A stretch of DNA of 64,000 bases from Scortum barcoo (Eukaryota; Chordata; Actinopteri; Centrarchiformes; Terapontidae). The position numbers and the translations under genes are program-made. Position 1 is the stretch's first letter. The number at the start of each line of letters is the position of its first letter. Positions 25,701 through 36,167 of the stretch are shown in pieces. The notes beneath the pieces were generated by a model that saw nothing but the letters and a program-made list of their open reading frames with translations, was not told where the DNA came from and did no database searches. Location: NCBI GenBank assembly GCA_023238725.1, contig CM041546.1, positions 20,034,085 to 20,098,084 of the forward strand, written 5' to 3'.

Positions 25701-28550
25701 ATCAATATCCCTGCTAGTCAATGGGCTCAGTTAAGACTGTCTTACTGTACTTAACGAAGCTCCCCAACATCCTTTACTTAGCCCACTTTTATTTTGTTTT
25801 TACATAATATATTGAGGTGTTAATGAACATGCATCTATGTGCCTTGTTATGCAGATGATACAGTTTTGATTAGATCTTCCTGCAATTAAAGTCTCAATTC
25901 ACTCAATTTTGAGTGGCAGGTGCTAGTTTTTGACAGTGCTGAATAAAAAAATAAAAAAAAAATCTGATGTTTAATTTTTTTTTAATCTGACCACGGTGAG
26001 TCTGAAAATGGATTAGATAAACACTTTATTGAAGACACTGTGAAGGAACTGAGACCGAAGTAAGGTTTTTATTTGAGGCACAAGACATGTTTCTCTTTTA
26101 AAGCTTGTTTCATATCATAGCTCATTGAAATTTCTAACTAAATTAAAACCACTCACTCATCATTGTGCTCTGTGTTCCAGAGTTGGCTGACCATCTCTGT
26201 CCATAAATCAACTGAGTGTGAGTTTGTATATGTTTATTCATAAAGGCATTCTGGGCAAATGTCCATCCGAGTTCATCTTGAATTTTTTGACATATCCTAT
26301 TTGTTGTCTGTCCCTAATGTACAGCCAGTGATGGGCAGAATCTTGGGCAGAAATCAAGGCTATGGAAAAATCTATGTTAACTGGTATGACTCCTTTGTAA
26401 ATTGTCATTTTTAATTAGTCCAATTGTAGCCGTACTTTAGAATTATCTGCCTGATTTTGTATGGGACTTAACTGGTTAAATAAAGGCTCAATAAAACATA
26501 ACTACATTCACTATTTTTGACATGTCATTTGGCACCTACCCATCTGAGTCAGCCGGTGATGCCTGTGTCAGCAGGCTGGAAAGCTGCTGAGGGTCAAAGT
26601 CAAACAAGTTCCTGTTAGGGGAGAGGGGGGCGGAGCTTCTCAGTTTGAGTGACGACTGGAGGAGGACACTGAGCGCCCAGAGCAGGGAGCTGTTGGAGAA
26701 GACGCCACGTTGTTGTGGGATTCTGGTGTGTAGGACCAAGGTTCCTTTGGCCCAAACGGGTTTCTGGTGTGTGAAGCAGTCACTGCCATCCCATCCACAG
26801 GGGGCATTATCGCATCCATGCTCGCAGTGAGAGTTGGCGTAATGATCGCGACAGTACTGGATGTGGCCTGGGCTGAGAGCCATGATGGGGAGGGATGTAA
26901 AGATACAGACATAGTAACAGATTTAATAAAAGACCATGAGATGTGGTACATGGCAGTCACATTAATATTTCGAAGGTCTAGAATGGAAGTTGCCTACACC
27001 TAAATACCAAGGAAAGTAGTAGTATTTAACAATTTAATTCTCCTTTGCACAAGTGTACTGCTTAATGACAAAAAACAATAGTGAGTCAATCCTTTTAATA
27101 ATAATAATAATAATAATGACGTTTCATTGTCAGCTATTCAAGCAGACATGCAAAACATGACATGTTCCAGCTCAAAACATTCACTTTTATGGTTCTGTGA
27201 CGATGGAAATAACAGTAAAATTGTTTTACTTGCAGTGGCCCCTGTCCTTCAGGCAATCGAAGCCATCTCTGAGACACTCAGGCTCGATGCACTCTTTGTC
27301 ACATGACCCATTTCCAAACTTGTCCCTACACTTTCTGTTGACTGGACACTGGCCCCACGGATCACCAGGCGCAGCTGTGGAGACAAACAAATTATAGTGC
27401 AAAAAAATACGTCAGTAGAGCACTATACTGCACATAAATAGCGATGCACTGTGATACTGTGAACTGTTGCTGTCATTAAAATGTAATAATGGTGTATCTG
27501 TACAGGGACGTGGATTTCTGCTGTATGTTTTATGTTTAATGTCTTGTCCATGCATGAATCATATACATGTACGCCTTGCATTTAAAATGCTGAAAAATAA
27601 ATTGAGTCTGAGTCATTTAAAATGTGTAATATTTCATTAGGTCTTCCAGTTTCATGTCACCATGCAAACGTTTTCAGTGTGGGTTTTTTTAATCGCAGGA
27701 TCAAGTCACCTCCATATTCAAACCGCTCATTGTTTCAGAGCATTAGCAGCTATTCATAACAATGCAGGTCAAGCCATGAGAGGTGGGTCCTGATACGGAC
27801 CGTTAAAGGAAACAGGAAATGGGCCCCGACATAAACAGGAAGTTTCCAGGAGAAGCGAATAGCAACAGGAAATGAAGTGGGCCGGGACTTGATAAAGGTC
27901 GAAGGTCGTCACTGTGGCAATGAGGAATGTGATGGAGTTGGACAATGGGCTTGGCAGGTGTGTGCAAGACCATAAAACCATAGCAGAAAAAAACAACATG
28001 AACAATAGGGCTGAAATTAGAGATAAGTTAAGTGTAAAACGTTAGATCAGCAAAGAGAGCCTTCCTGGAACAGGAGGGATACAATTAAAAAGTCCTTATA
28101 TTTATATAACTGTAAGGAATTTAACTATTAAAACAATAATGAAAATGAGAAAATGAAGCCATATCTTCCAAAATATTTCAAAATGATGCATTTGAGACAA
28201 AGATATTTACCTTAAGTTCTTTATAAGTAGCTTTCAAACATAGAGGGCTTCAGTCTGGGCACATCATATCATATTGTAAACGACATGGACTTAAGCAACA
28301 AAATACTCCCTAAAATAGTGATTTCTTCAACACAGTTAAGGGAGTAGACACTTAAAAAAAAAAACAAAAAAACTGGCCAGCTTAGTCAACATTTCTTTCT
28401 ATATCCTAAGAAGTTTCACTCCACTATAAATAGGACGTGTTCCATGTATTTATGACAAAAAGATAATTGTGTTCTGAGATTATAGTTGGCTAACTCACCT
28501 TGACATGTCCAGCTCAGTCCCAGCAGAACAAACATCCTCAGAGCCGACAT
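19774..28550 (-). CDS. EGF-less Notch-like receptor (LNR-HD-TM-ANK), 11 exons
   Basis: Exons in transcription order: 28550-28499, 27374-27230, 26872-26540, 25586-25366, 24272-23948, 23259-23084, 22721-22660, 21894-21771, 21072-20975, 20875-20544, 20284-19774. All phases join, giving about 792 residues. Signal peptide: MSALRMFVLLGLSWTCQ. Next come two LNRs (about 25-100) matching Notch LNR-B (CRDKFGNGSCDKECIEPEC) and LNR-C (YCRDHYANSHCEHGCDNAPC). The heterodimerisation region includes LLFLQVDNRPC. One TM lies at about 255-278 (WLWAVIAIAIGLPVVLALLV). A basic segment with KKRRREPLGEDAIRMRPLKR equals the Notch post-RAM motif. Four ankyrin repeats follow (about 442-575; RSALHWACSVNHL, GETALFLSALHGCYDTA), and a 170-residue tail. 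EGF repeats, LNR-A, a furin RxxR site, the RAM W-x-P motif and ankyrin repeats 1-3 are not seen. Position next to pbx2 fits a NOTCH4-derived gene; that orthology is inference. Confidence 0.85.
21957..22640. other. Intron of the Notch-like gene with short internal repeats
   Basis: AT-rich intron. Variants of AATTTAGTAAA...GTGCA recur several times (about 22219-22250, 22505-22550), suggesting a decayed repeat. No exon seen. Confidence 0.3.
25800..26500 (+). mobile_element. LINE retrotransposon remnant
   Basis: Around 25841-25870 one plus-strand frame reads CYADDTVLI, the reverse-transcriptase YxDD catalytic motif of LINEs. About 600 bases later GGTTAAATAAAGGCTCAATAAAA resembles a LINE 3' tail. 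No long frame remains, so it is a degraded fragment in an intron of the Notch-like gene, opposite strand. Confidence 0.45.
27098..27116. repeat. (TAA)n microsatellite
   Basis: Six or seven TAA/AAT units in an intron of the Notch-like gene. Confidence 0.8.
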
Positions 28551-29670
28551 CTTCAGGTTCACCAGCCGCAGACCTTTCCGTCTCTGCACTGAGATCAGCA
28601 GTCTGGTCCAGCTGTTCGGGTAAACCTGCCTCTGATCTCCAGAAGCTCAGCTGTGACACACGGCGTTTTTACACCGTTGTAAATCTGCAGCTCTGCAGTG
28701 TCGCTTTAGTCCAGCTGTTCACTGCTCAACAGTTAACTCTGTGTGAAGTTGCCCATTTCCATAACATCCTACGCCACCAACACCTTCCAGTACCACCACC
28801 CAGCCCACTTTGTTCACTCGCTCTTTTTTTTTTCAGAGGCCCTGCGGATATCTGGACAACTTCCTGCCACTGTGTTGGAGAAGAATGGGAGGGTGATGAC
28901 CGTATGTGTGCATGTGTGTGTGTGCGTGTGTTGCTTTACCATGTCTCAACTTAAAAAAAAAAAAAAAAACATTACAGGGTAAGTGAGCTGTTAGAAGAGC
29001 TGTTATTTCACTGCGTAAAAAGCTAAAGGGTGTGAGGGGATGGCGTGGTTTGAATTTGACCTTTACGAAGAAGAATAGCACACCCCCACCCCGCCACACA
29101 CACACAGTGCTTCTAAGAGTACTCTGTGAAACTGCGTCTGTTATTTATTCTTATTTCATTAACAAAAGAATAAAGAACACTTCATGCCCAAATGGCTCTT
29201 TGTCAAGCACAGAGTGAAATAAATAAGAACAAATAAGTCTTAATAAGAACAAAGAGTCTTTCAAGCCATTTGACTTTTTGACCATTCACATGACACAAAG
29301 AGTAGATTAACAGATGAACATGTTTTAGTTAGCTTAGTTTTGACACATTTTTTATTTTAATCTTTAACTAATGGTGATCAACGAAGAATGTCAAAAAACT
29401 TAGATTTTAAAGGAGCAGCTTAGCCTCCTCCATTACAAAAACTAAATAGATGTAGTGCTTAAATAATTCTGCTTAAGTGAAACAACTGTTCGGCTTCATA
29501 AAGACCACTTTTGAATTGCTTGAGATACTGTGAGGCTGGAAGAAACAACCACAGTCGGGATCTAGTGAAACATGAGACCGCCACCATGTTGTATGTAACA
29601 ACACACAACTGATGGTAACATACAGTAGCAACGTACCCCAACACAGAACCTTTTTGTCCTTAATTTGTCT
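28551..29670. other. Spacer upstream of the Notch-like gene
   Basis: Should contain the Notch-like promoter, but no TATA or strong motif is evident. I looked for EGF-encoding (Cys-rich) minus-strand exons here and in intron 1 and found none. Confidence 0.35.
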
Positions 29671-32378
29671 CTACTGGTTCCCCGCTTTCTCTGGCTGTGG
29701 ACCTGAAGCACCTCTTTCCATGCAGTACTCCTCCCAAAGCTCATTAAATAAATTTCCGGTCGCCCCGAAAGAGCACCCATGATCCTTTTTGGGGTCACAT
29801 AATCCCAAATCCATCTTCTTAAATACGGCACAGAAGACTTGTCGAGAGAGCGGCGTCGTCATCTTCTCCAAGCAGTGGTTGTAGTAGTGCCTGTACACCT
29901 CGGACATGTTTGAGAAGACTGGCTCCAGGTACAGCTTGGAGATAGACGTCCCGCAACAGTACGAGGGCACTTTGGGTAAACTCTCGAGGAACTCTTTGAG
30001 GAATACATGCTCCGAAGCTTTACGGGACTTCCTCTGCGTTTGCTTCTTGGCGCTCCCTTCTGAACCGTCCTGCTCGGATACATTTTGTGCCCAGTTGAGC
30101 ACCGACCACTCTCCGATCCCCAGCGTGGAGAGGAACATCCTCTTGCAAACTTGTTTCCTGTCATCGTCGGCTATCAGGTGGTACCGCATCGAGACCGATC
30201 TTCTCGACTGAGTCCACGGCGCTCGGGTCCTTTCCACCGGGTCGCAGTCGACTAATCCGGCCACGTAAGTCTTTCGCTGAGCCCAGTTCATGCACTGCCA
30301 GAAACTCGTAAACATCTCTCTTCTCCTTTCTTCACTGAAGTCAGCACAGAAGCGGTTGGATGCCCTTTTGCAAGCGCTGGACGTGCACCCCGGTCCCATC
30401 GTCCTCTGAGCTTTCGCTTATGGTGGCGCCGTCTTTCTTCCGTTTGCTGATGTACGATTTGCCCTCCATCCTCAGCTGCTTCTGTCGATTTTGCTTCCAG
30501 GTTAGAGGCCTGGCAACTCTGGATTTCTTCCTAGCTGGCCCGTCTGGCTCTGGTGGCCTGTTTTGGTCGGCGGCATTCACTTGTTCTGCAAAAAAACAGG
30601 GAAATGTCATGAACGTGTAGGAGTATTACTGTGATACACTTCAGTGTTATGGCAAAAACTATGTCCTTTTGCTAAAAATATGCTAAATAATGGTACTATC
30701 TCTAATGTTATTACATTTGTGCACTAAGTAGGGCTGCAGCTAACAAGTGCTTTCATTTTCAAGCAGTCTGTTGCTTATTTTTCTAATATTTTTCTCTATT
30801 CAGAATTTAGTTAATAGAATACAAAAAAAAATCTGAAAAATGCCTTTTACAATTTCCCACAGTCGAAGGTGACATCTTAAAATAGTTTGTCTTGTCTACC
30901 AGCAGCTATGCACTTAAAGGCAATCAATTTATGTAACAATCATATGTAACAGAGAAACAAATAAAATCCTGCAGTTTGAGGAGTTGGAACCAGCAAATAT
31001 TTGGCATTTTTGCTTGAAAAAAAGACTAAAATATTTTTCACATGCGGTGTCAGTTGCCCAATCAATAAATCAACTTTGGTTTCAGCCCTAGAAGTAACTT
31101 TAATAGCCAGCTAAAAAAGAGTAAAGCCACTCACCCTGAAAAACTTCCACAGTATTAGTGGCTGCAGAGGAAGCAGGGTTCTGTTGTGGGCACTGAGGGA
31201 CAGATGGCCTCTTTTCCAATTTGTTTTCATTTGACTCATTCTGTTTGGTCACTCCTTTCTGTGCCCAGTTGAGCACAGACCACTCTCCTATCCCCAGAGT
31301 GGACAGGAACATGTTTTTGCACACTTGTTTCCTTTTGCCATCCACCATCAGGTGATAACGGAGCGAAACTGATCTCCTCGACACTGACCCCGCTGCCCGT
31401 GACCTCTCCACGGGGTCGCGGTCAACCTGTCCCGCTACGTACATTTTCCTCTGAGCCCAGTTCATGTGCTGCCAGAATTCGTCAAACATCTTCTTCCTGG
31501 CCTCCTCGCTGATTTCGTGACAGAGACGGTTTGACGCCTTTCTGCACGCGTTCGAGGTGCACCTCGGTCCCACGGCTCTCGGCTGCTTTGTCACCATCTC
31601 TCCGTCCTTTTTGCGCTTGCTCACGTACGCTTTACCCTCCATCCTCAGCTGCTTCTGCTTATTCTGCCTCCACTGTGAAGGATCTGCGATTTTGGCTTTT
31701 GGTTTTTTCCTGCCAGGCCCTGCCTTATCCAAATGAGTGTTTCCATTTTTGGCAGCTGTATAAAAGAGTGCTGAAAAAAGCAAAAACAAAAAACATTTGC
31801 ATTACTTACTGGAAGCAGTGGTGTGAGATCCATAGGCTTGGCTTACTGAACACAAAATTGTAGAATAAGCAATATTATTTCTAGTCCTACTACTGGGACT
31901 GCAGCTGAATGCCACCTGACAACTCATCAAATCATTGCTCTTTTACATCTGCACACTAAAGAGCCCTTTCAAAATGTGGGCCACATCCTTAAATCCCACG
32001 TATCCATGACTTCAGCACACCGTCACTTACCGCTGTCGGCATCCAGAGGACCTGCAGTTTGTGAGGGAAACTGGGGAATCATCTGCGGCTCTGCTGCCAT
32101 CACCGAGTGGCACCTTTTTTTGGACGGTCCATCTCTGCGCACATCAGACTTCCTGCTCGCATCGATCGTGGCAGCGTGCAGATGACCTGGAGGACACGCG
32201 CACATCTGGTTGAGACGTGTCAGCCTCAGCATCACAGTCAGACACACTCGAGAGAGACGCTCGGTCCGAGCTCATACACACCTGCGGGGATGTGGTGCAT
32301 CCCCAAAGCCTCGGTGACTGTGGGTCTGTGGGCAGGTGGGTCATTTGTGGGTTTGGGAAGGAGACCAATATCCTCCAT
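29671..32378 (-). CDS. Unrecognised gene with two tandem transposase-like domains, frameshifted in the second
   Basis: Exons: 32378-32282 (MEDIGLLPKPTND...), 32186-32031, 31770-31135, 30585-29671; splice phases join in frame until exon 4. Exons 3 and 4 each carry a copy of one domain: KQKQLRMEGKAYVSKRKKDG, then a Cys-bearing stretch (RCTSNACRKASNRLC), NWAQRK.YVAG..D.DPVERSR, RRSVS.RYHL, and KQVCK.MFLSTLGIGEWSVL. Exon 4 adds a C-terminal part with FLKEFLESLPKVPSYCC and CDPKKDHGC. This general layout recalls large families of uncharacterised, transposon-related animal proteins, but I do not name a family. Aligning the two copies shows one extra base in exon 4 around 30400-30420, shifting the frame and stopping at 30341; the second frame continues open for 242 codons to TAG at 29671. 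It is therefore a recent mutation, an assembly error, or a shorter product from the internal ATG at 30399. Confidence 0.55.
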
Positions 32379-32388
32379 TGCTGCAATG

Positions 32389-32960
32389 GCTGAAACACAA
32401 GAAACATGTTATTAAAAACAAATAAAAAAAAAACACAGATGCAGAGATCAGTAATCTAATCTGTGTGTCCGTTCAAAGCCTCAAACACACTGTTCATCCA
32501 GATTTCAACAGTACACAATAGAGCCATGTGTCTAAATCCAGATGTTTTAGCAGCTGACGTAGAAGGAGGATTTACAGGCCTGACATGAGCAGGAAAGGTA
32601 AGTCACATTACACATTTCTCTGACTTTATGTGCAGCTTATTTCGCAGCAGCTCTCCAAACCGGGACAGAGGCTTTTAAAATGACAGCACGTCGTTTCGTG
32701 TTTGCTTACACAGTGTTATACATTTGAAAACGTCCCGTAGACCCGTCGGTTCCATCCAGACCAGATCGATGGTGTCCCCCGCCGCCGGCTCTTCACTCCA
32801 TCACGGCACCGACAGCCGCCTGCGTCTGGTCGGGTCGCTCAGGTCTGCTGCGGATAAATATCTGAAGCACTGACTGTGAGCTCTGATCTGTCCGAGCCGA
32901 GGAACTGCACAGCTGCAGCTGCCATGTCCGCGCATGCGCAGTGGGGCTCACGGTGAGAAG
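32389..32960 (-). promoter_or_regulatory. Upstream region of the duplicated-domain gene, NRF1-like site
   Basis: The start-codon exon begins after a TTTCAG acceptor at 32390, so at least one non-coding exon lies upstream. A perfect palindromic GCGCATGCGC at 32930-32939 matches the NRF1 site and marks a likely CpG promoter near 32.7-32.95 kb. Confidence 0.4.
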
Positions 32961-33179
32961 CCAGCTCAAAAGTCTCATTCAGCAACAAACAGGTCAGCAT
33001 GGACGGAACCAGTGTAACAACAACATAACAACAACAACAATAATAATAATATTATTGTGTGTTAACTGTTTTATTAGATTTTTATAGATGAAATATTAGT
33101 GTAGTAATGTTGTAGTAAAAGTACTGCGTTCAAGCAAAGTACAAAGGATTTTTTTGCAAAATGTGAATAAAAACCTTAA

Positions 33180-33990
33180 AAATGGCCGCTGTCATCAGCA
33201 GTGGTGGTAGAAGTTTCCAGATACTTTAATAAATGTAAAAATGCTTTTTCACTCATTCAAAAATCCTTCATAAGTAAAAAGACAGAGGCATGGTCAGCTA
33301 AATGTATGCAACCTGTTTAAAATAAAAATACTATAATTTTATTAATGGCCTCTGTGACTGACATATAATACTTTCTTATTATGATACTGATCACCCATAC
33401 TGCAGCATATTAAAGTTTTAGCTTGCTGAGAGGGAACCATGACATTTATACAGTCAGGTGTTTTAGTTCGGTGCTTCCAATGCTGAGGGTCAGGCCCCCT
33501 GCCAAAGGTCACAAGATGGATCAGAGGGGTCGTGACATGATTAACGGAGCAGGAAAGAAGCAAAAACTGTTTTGCTGCACAAGGTTGTGTTCTTTTTTTG
33601 GACTTTTCTTTAGTCTCTGAGAACCACTAGTTTAATCTTTTTCAATGCACCAGTGTATTTTACAATCTTATTACATATCATACAAGTAAAGGACAAGTAT
33701 CTCAAAATAATATGTAAGTACAAGTACATGTACTTTCCAAATTAACTGTGTACAGTTACTCAGTGCAAAATGCAGTTCAGAGTCATTCTACTTTATACTT
33801 CTACACCATTATATTTCAAAGGGAGATATTATGTTTTTGAACACTGCTGCAGTAAGTAGTGGAGTTACTACGTTGTAGATTAAGATAGACACAAAAGAGT
33901 AAATAAGCTCCAGGCAAACCAGTAAAATGCTTCTTCTTCTTATATATTAATTTATCCACTATAAAAATACTTAATACAAACCCCTGTTTA
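33180..33990. repeat. Interspersed repeat of the 'AAGTAAAAGTAC' type
   Basis: Shares strings with the copies at 13785 and 58200: GTGGTAGAAG, AATCCTTCAT, GTACAAGTACATGTACTTTCC, and TACTTCTACACCATTATATTTCAAAGGGAGAT. No coding sequence. Confidence 0.55.
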
Positions 33991-33999
33991 TTTTTCTGG

Positions 34000-35540
34000 G
34001 CACTAAAAATGGGTTCTATTAATTAGGTTTTGCTCTCACAATAAACCTTTCAGAGATGTATATTATATCTTCAAAATATACATAAAAGGATTGTACTCTA
34101 AGTGATTTATAAGAGCTTGCTTACAGGCCGCTTAAAACAGAACAGTTTTAGCTTTTCTCATCTTATCTTTCCAAAATGAAAGCAGGGGGAAAGGAAGGAA
34201 ACTATCAGGGAGTTCAAAGTTTCAGCTGGGGGTTTCATTCCCGAAGTTATATTTATGCGCTGCAACACAAGGCAAACCAGCAGGCAGCTATCCTGGGGCC
34301 ACATCCTCTGGAGCAGCAAAAGTCTTGACTCATTGCCATTTTGGTTGTACAAATTAATTTCACATGTGTAAAGGAATATGAACCACTAATGTACAATAGC
34401 AGCTAAGGCTAATCTTGTGGTCATGTCTTGTAGAGAGGAAAAATCTCATGTCAACATCAGTTTTATCACCACTTCAGTTTATATGGAGCTCACATAAGAA
34501 ACCTGCCCAAACAAAGTTGAGACGAATCAAATGTTACCGCAGTCAAATAGCATACAGTAAACCTGAGTCAGGTACTTTATCAGCTTTGGATTACTGGTTT
34601 TCTCGTGTCTTTGTTAAATTATGACTCTCTCATGAACATGTTGCTGTGAACAATGCATGAAATATAAACTTTGAGGTAACAGATCTTTTTCACATGAATT
34701 TGATTTATCATTGTAGGAATAGCTCAGGTGTTAGCTCAGCCACTTAACAATGGCCCTGTACTTTTTAACTGCGCCATGAACAATACCAGGACCCTGAAAC
34801 TGAAGCAAATAAAGGGAAGTCTGAGCAGGTTGATATAACATGGAAAGACAGACAGAATTATATAACTTTATTAAACTTGGCAAACAAATGCCCAGTTAAC
34901 ACAAGCGAGACTGACAGCAACAAAAAACAATATATGTAATAATAATAACAAAAAATAATTCTGTGTACTGTATTTAAGTTTACTTTCAAAAGTCAATAAA
35001 TCTGTTTTCAGCTAAAATTAAATCAATAAGATAAAAGTATTTATTATAACAAATTATTTATATAGTTATACACACAGCAGCAAAAATGGAGAATTGAAAG
35101 ACATAAATGTTGGTTAAAAGAGTATTGTGACATCGATTAACACAATTTTTTTCTGTTCAGTTCAGGTCTTTATTATTCCATAAGTGCACCTTCTTTTAGC
35201 AGCAAAGTGGCAGCATACAAATAAAATAGAAAAACCATCAACACAGCAAGACGGGAAAAAGGCAAGACATTAACAATGCAATGGGTGGTGTGGATGTGAT
35301 AACCACTGACATGAACAATGCTGCAGGACAGATGGAGGTGATAAAGCTGTGGCAGTTTCAGCCTCCTGTCACATGGTGTCGCTGTTGGGCTATTTGGAGA
35401 AAGTCCCACCTTCATTCGGCACATTTTTGATTACCACTGGACCACCACTATATCGTGTTACATATTATTTACGAGATAAGTTTATGAATGCAGAACTTGT
35501 ACTACACACTGAAGTGCTTAAAGGAAAGTGTGTTTTATTG
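34000..35540. other. AT-rich spacer upstream of tap1
   Basis: No gene, conserved exon or structured feature recognised in this stretch. Confidence 0.4.
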
Positions 35541-35563
35541 CTCAGTCTTTGTCAGTAGCAGAA

Positions 35564-35574
35564 GGGGACTTTCC
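35564..35574 (+). promoter_or_regulatory. NF-kB site in tap1 promoter
   Basis: GGGGACTTTCC, a perfect kB consensus, 170 bases before the presumed end of the untranslated first exon of tap1. MHC-linked TAP1 promoters are known to use kB and ISRE sites. Confidence 0.6.
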
Positions 35575-35596
35575 ATCCAACACGGTACAAATAAGT

Positions 35597-35613
35597 ACTT
35601 TCACTTTCGGTTT
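35597..35613 (-). promoter_or_regulatory. ISRE/IRF site in tap1 promoter
   Basis: Minus-strand AAACCGAAAGTGAAAGT fits the GAAANNGAAA interferon-response consensus, 23 bases after the kB site. Suggests interferon induction. A second match (GGAAAGTGAAAGT) lies at 35949-35961 in intron 1. Confidence 0.6.
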
Positions 35614-35948
35614 GGCAGTGGCGGCTCGGTCGACGTTTGAACACGCAGCCGGTTGTTAATTTGTCTTAATTTAAGTTTGCTGTGGAGACCATCGGTGTGG
35701 TTTTACCTTCTCACACGGATAACACACGTCCTCCACACCAAACCTGTAAGTAAACATTGAAATGTGAGCTGGATTTGAACAAGTGCGATGGTACAAGCTA
35801 AGCTGGGCAAGCTATGCGTTACTGTACTTACTGTAGCTTAATTCTGACTTACTAAAATCATATTGCGTTTCTGAGTGTTTCATGTTTCTCCGGGTGGGTT
35901 TGTCTGTGGGTTGCTGTTGACGTGTTTCAAAGAAATCAGCAGTTTAGG

Positions 35949-35961
35949 GGAAAGTGAAAGT
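35949..35961 (+). promoter_or_regulatory. Second IRF-type element, tap1 intron 1
   Basis: GGAAAGTGAAAGT, matching GAAANNGAAA, within the first tap1 intron. Function inferred. Confidence 0.4.
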
Positions 35962-36167
35962 AATGCAGAATACCTGCAAACTGAAAGTAAATTTTCAGCT
36001 GTGTTTAGAAAGGGCATTTAAGGACACACTGTTGGCCTGGTTCATATAGTTAAAAGAGATTTAAATAGGCTGAATATTGAGCTATGTATTCCACAGGTAA
36101 CATCCATGTTAGTTATGAAACCTGACTGAATGATCCCTGTCACTTGTATTTGCAGGACCTGCGCATT

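Noticed and set aside
27375..28498. Hidden EGF-repeat exons in intron 1 of the Notch-like gene
   Set aside because: No Cys-rich minus-strand frame with EGF spacing exists there or upstream to 29670, and exon 1 and 2 phases already match.
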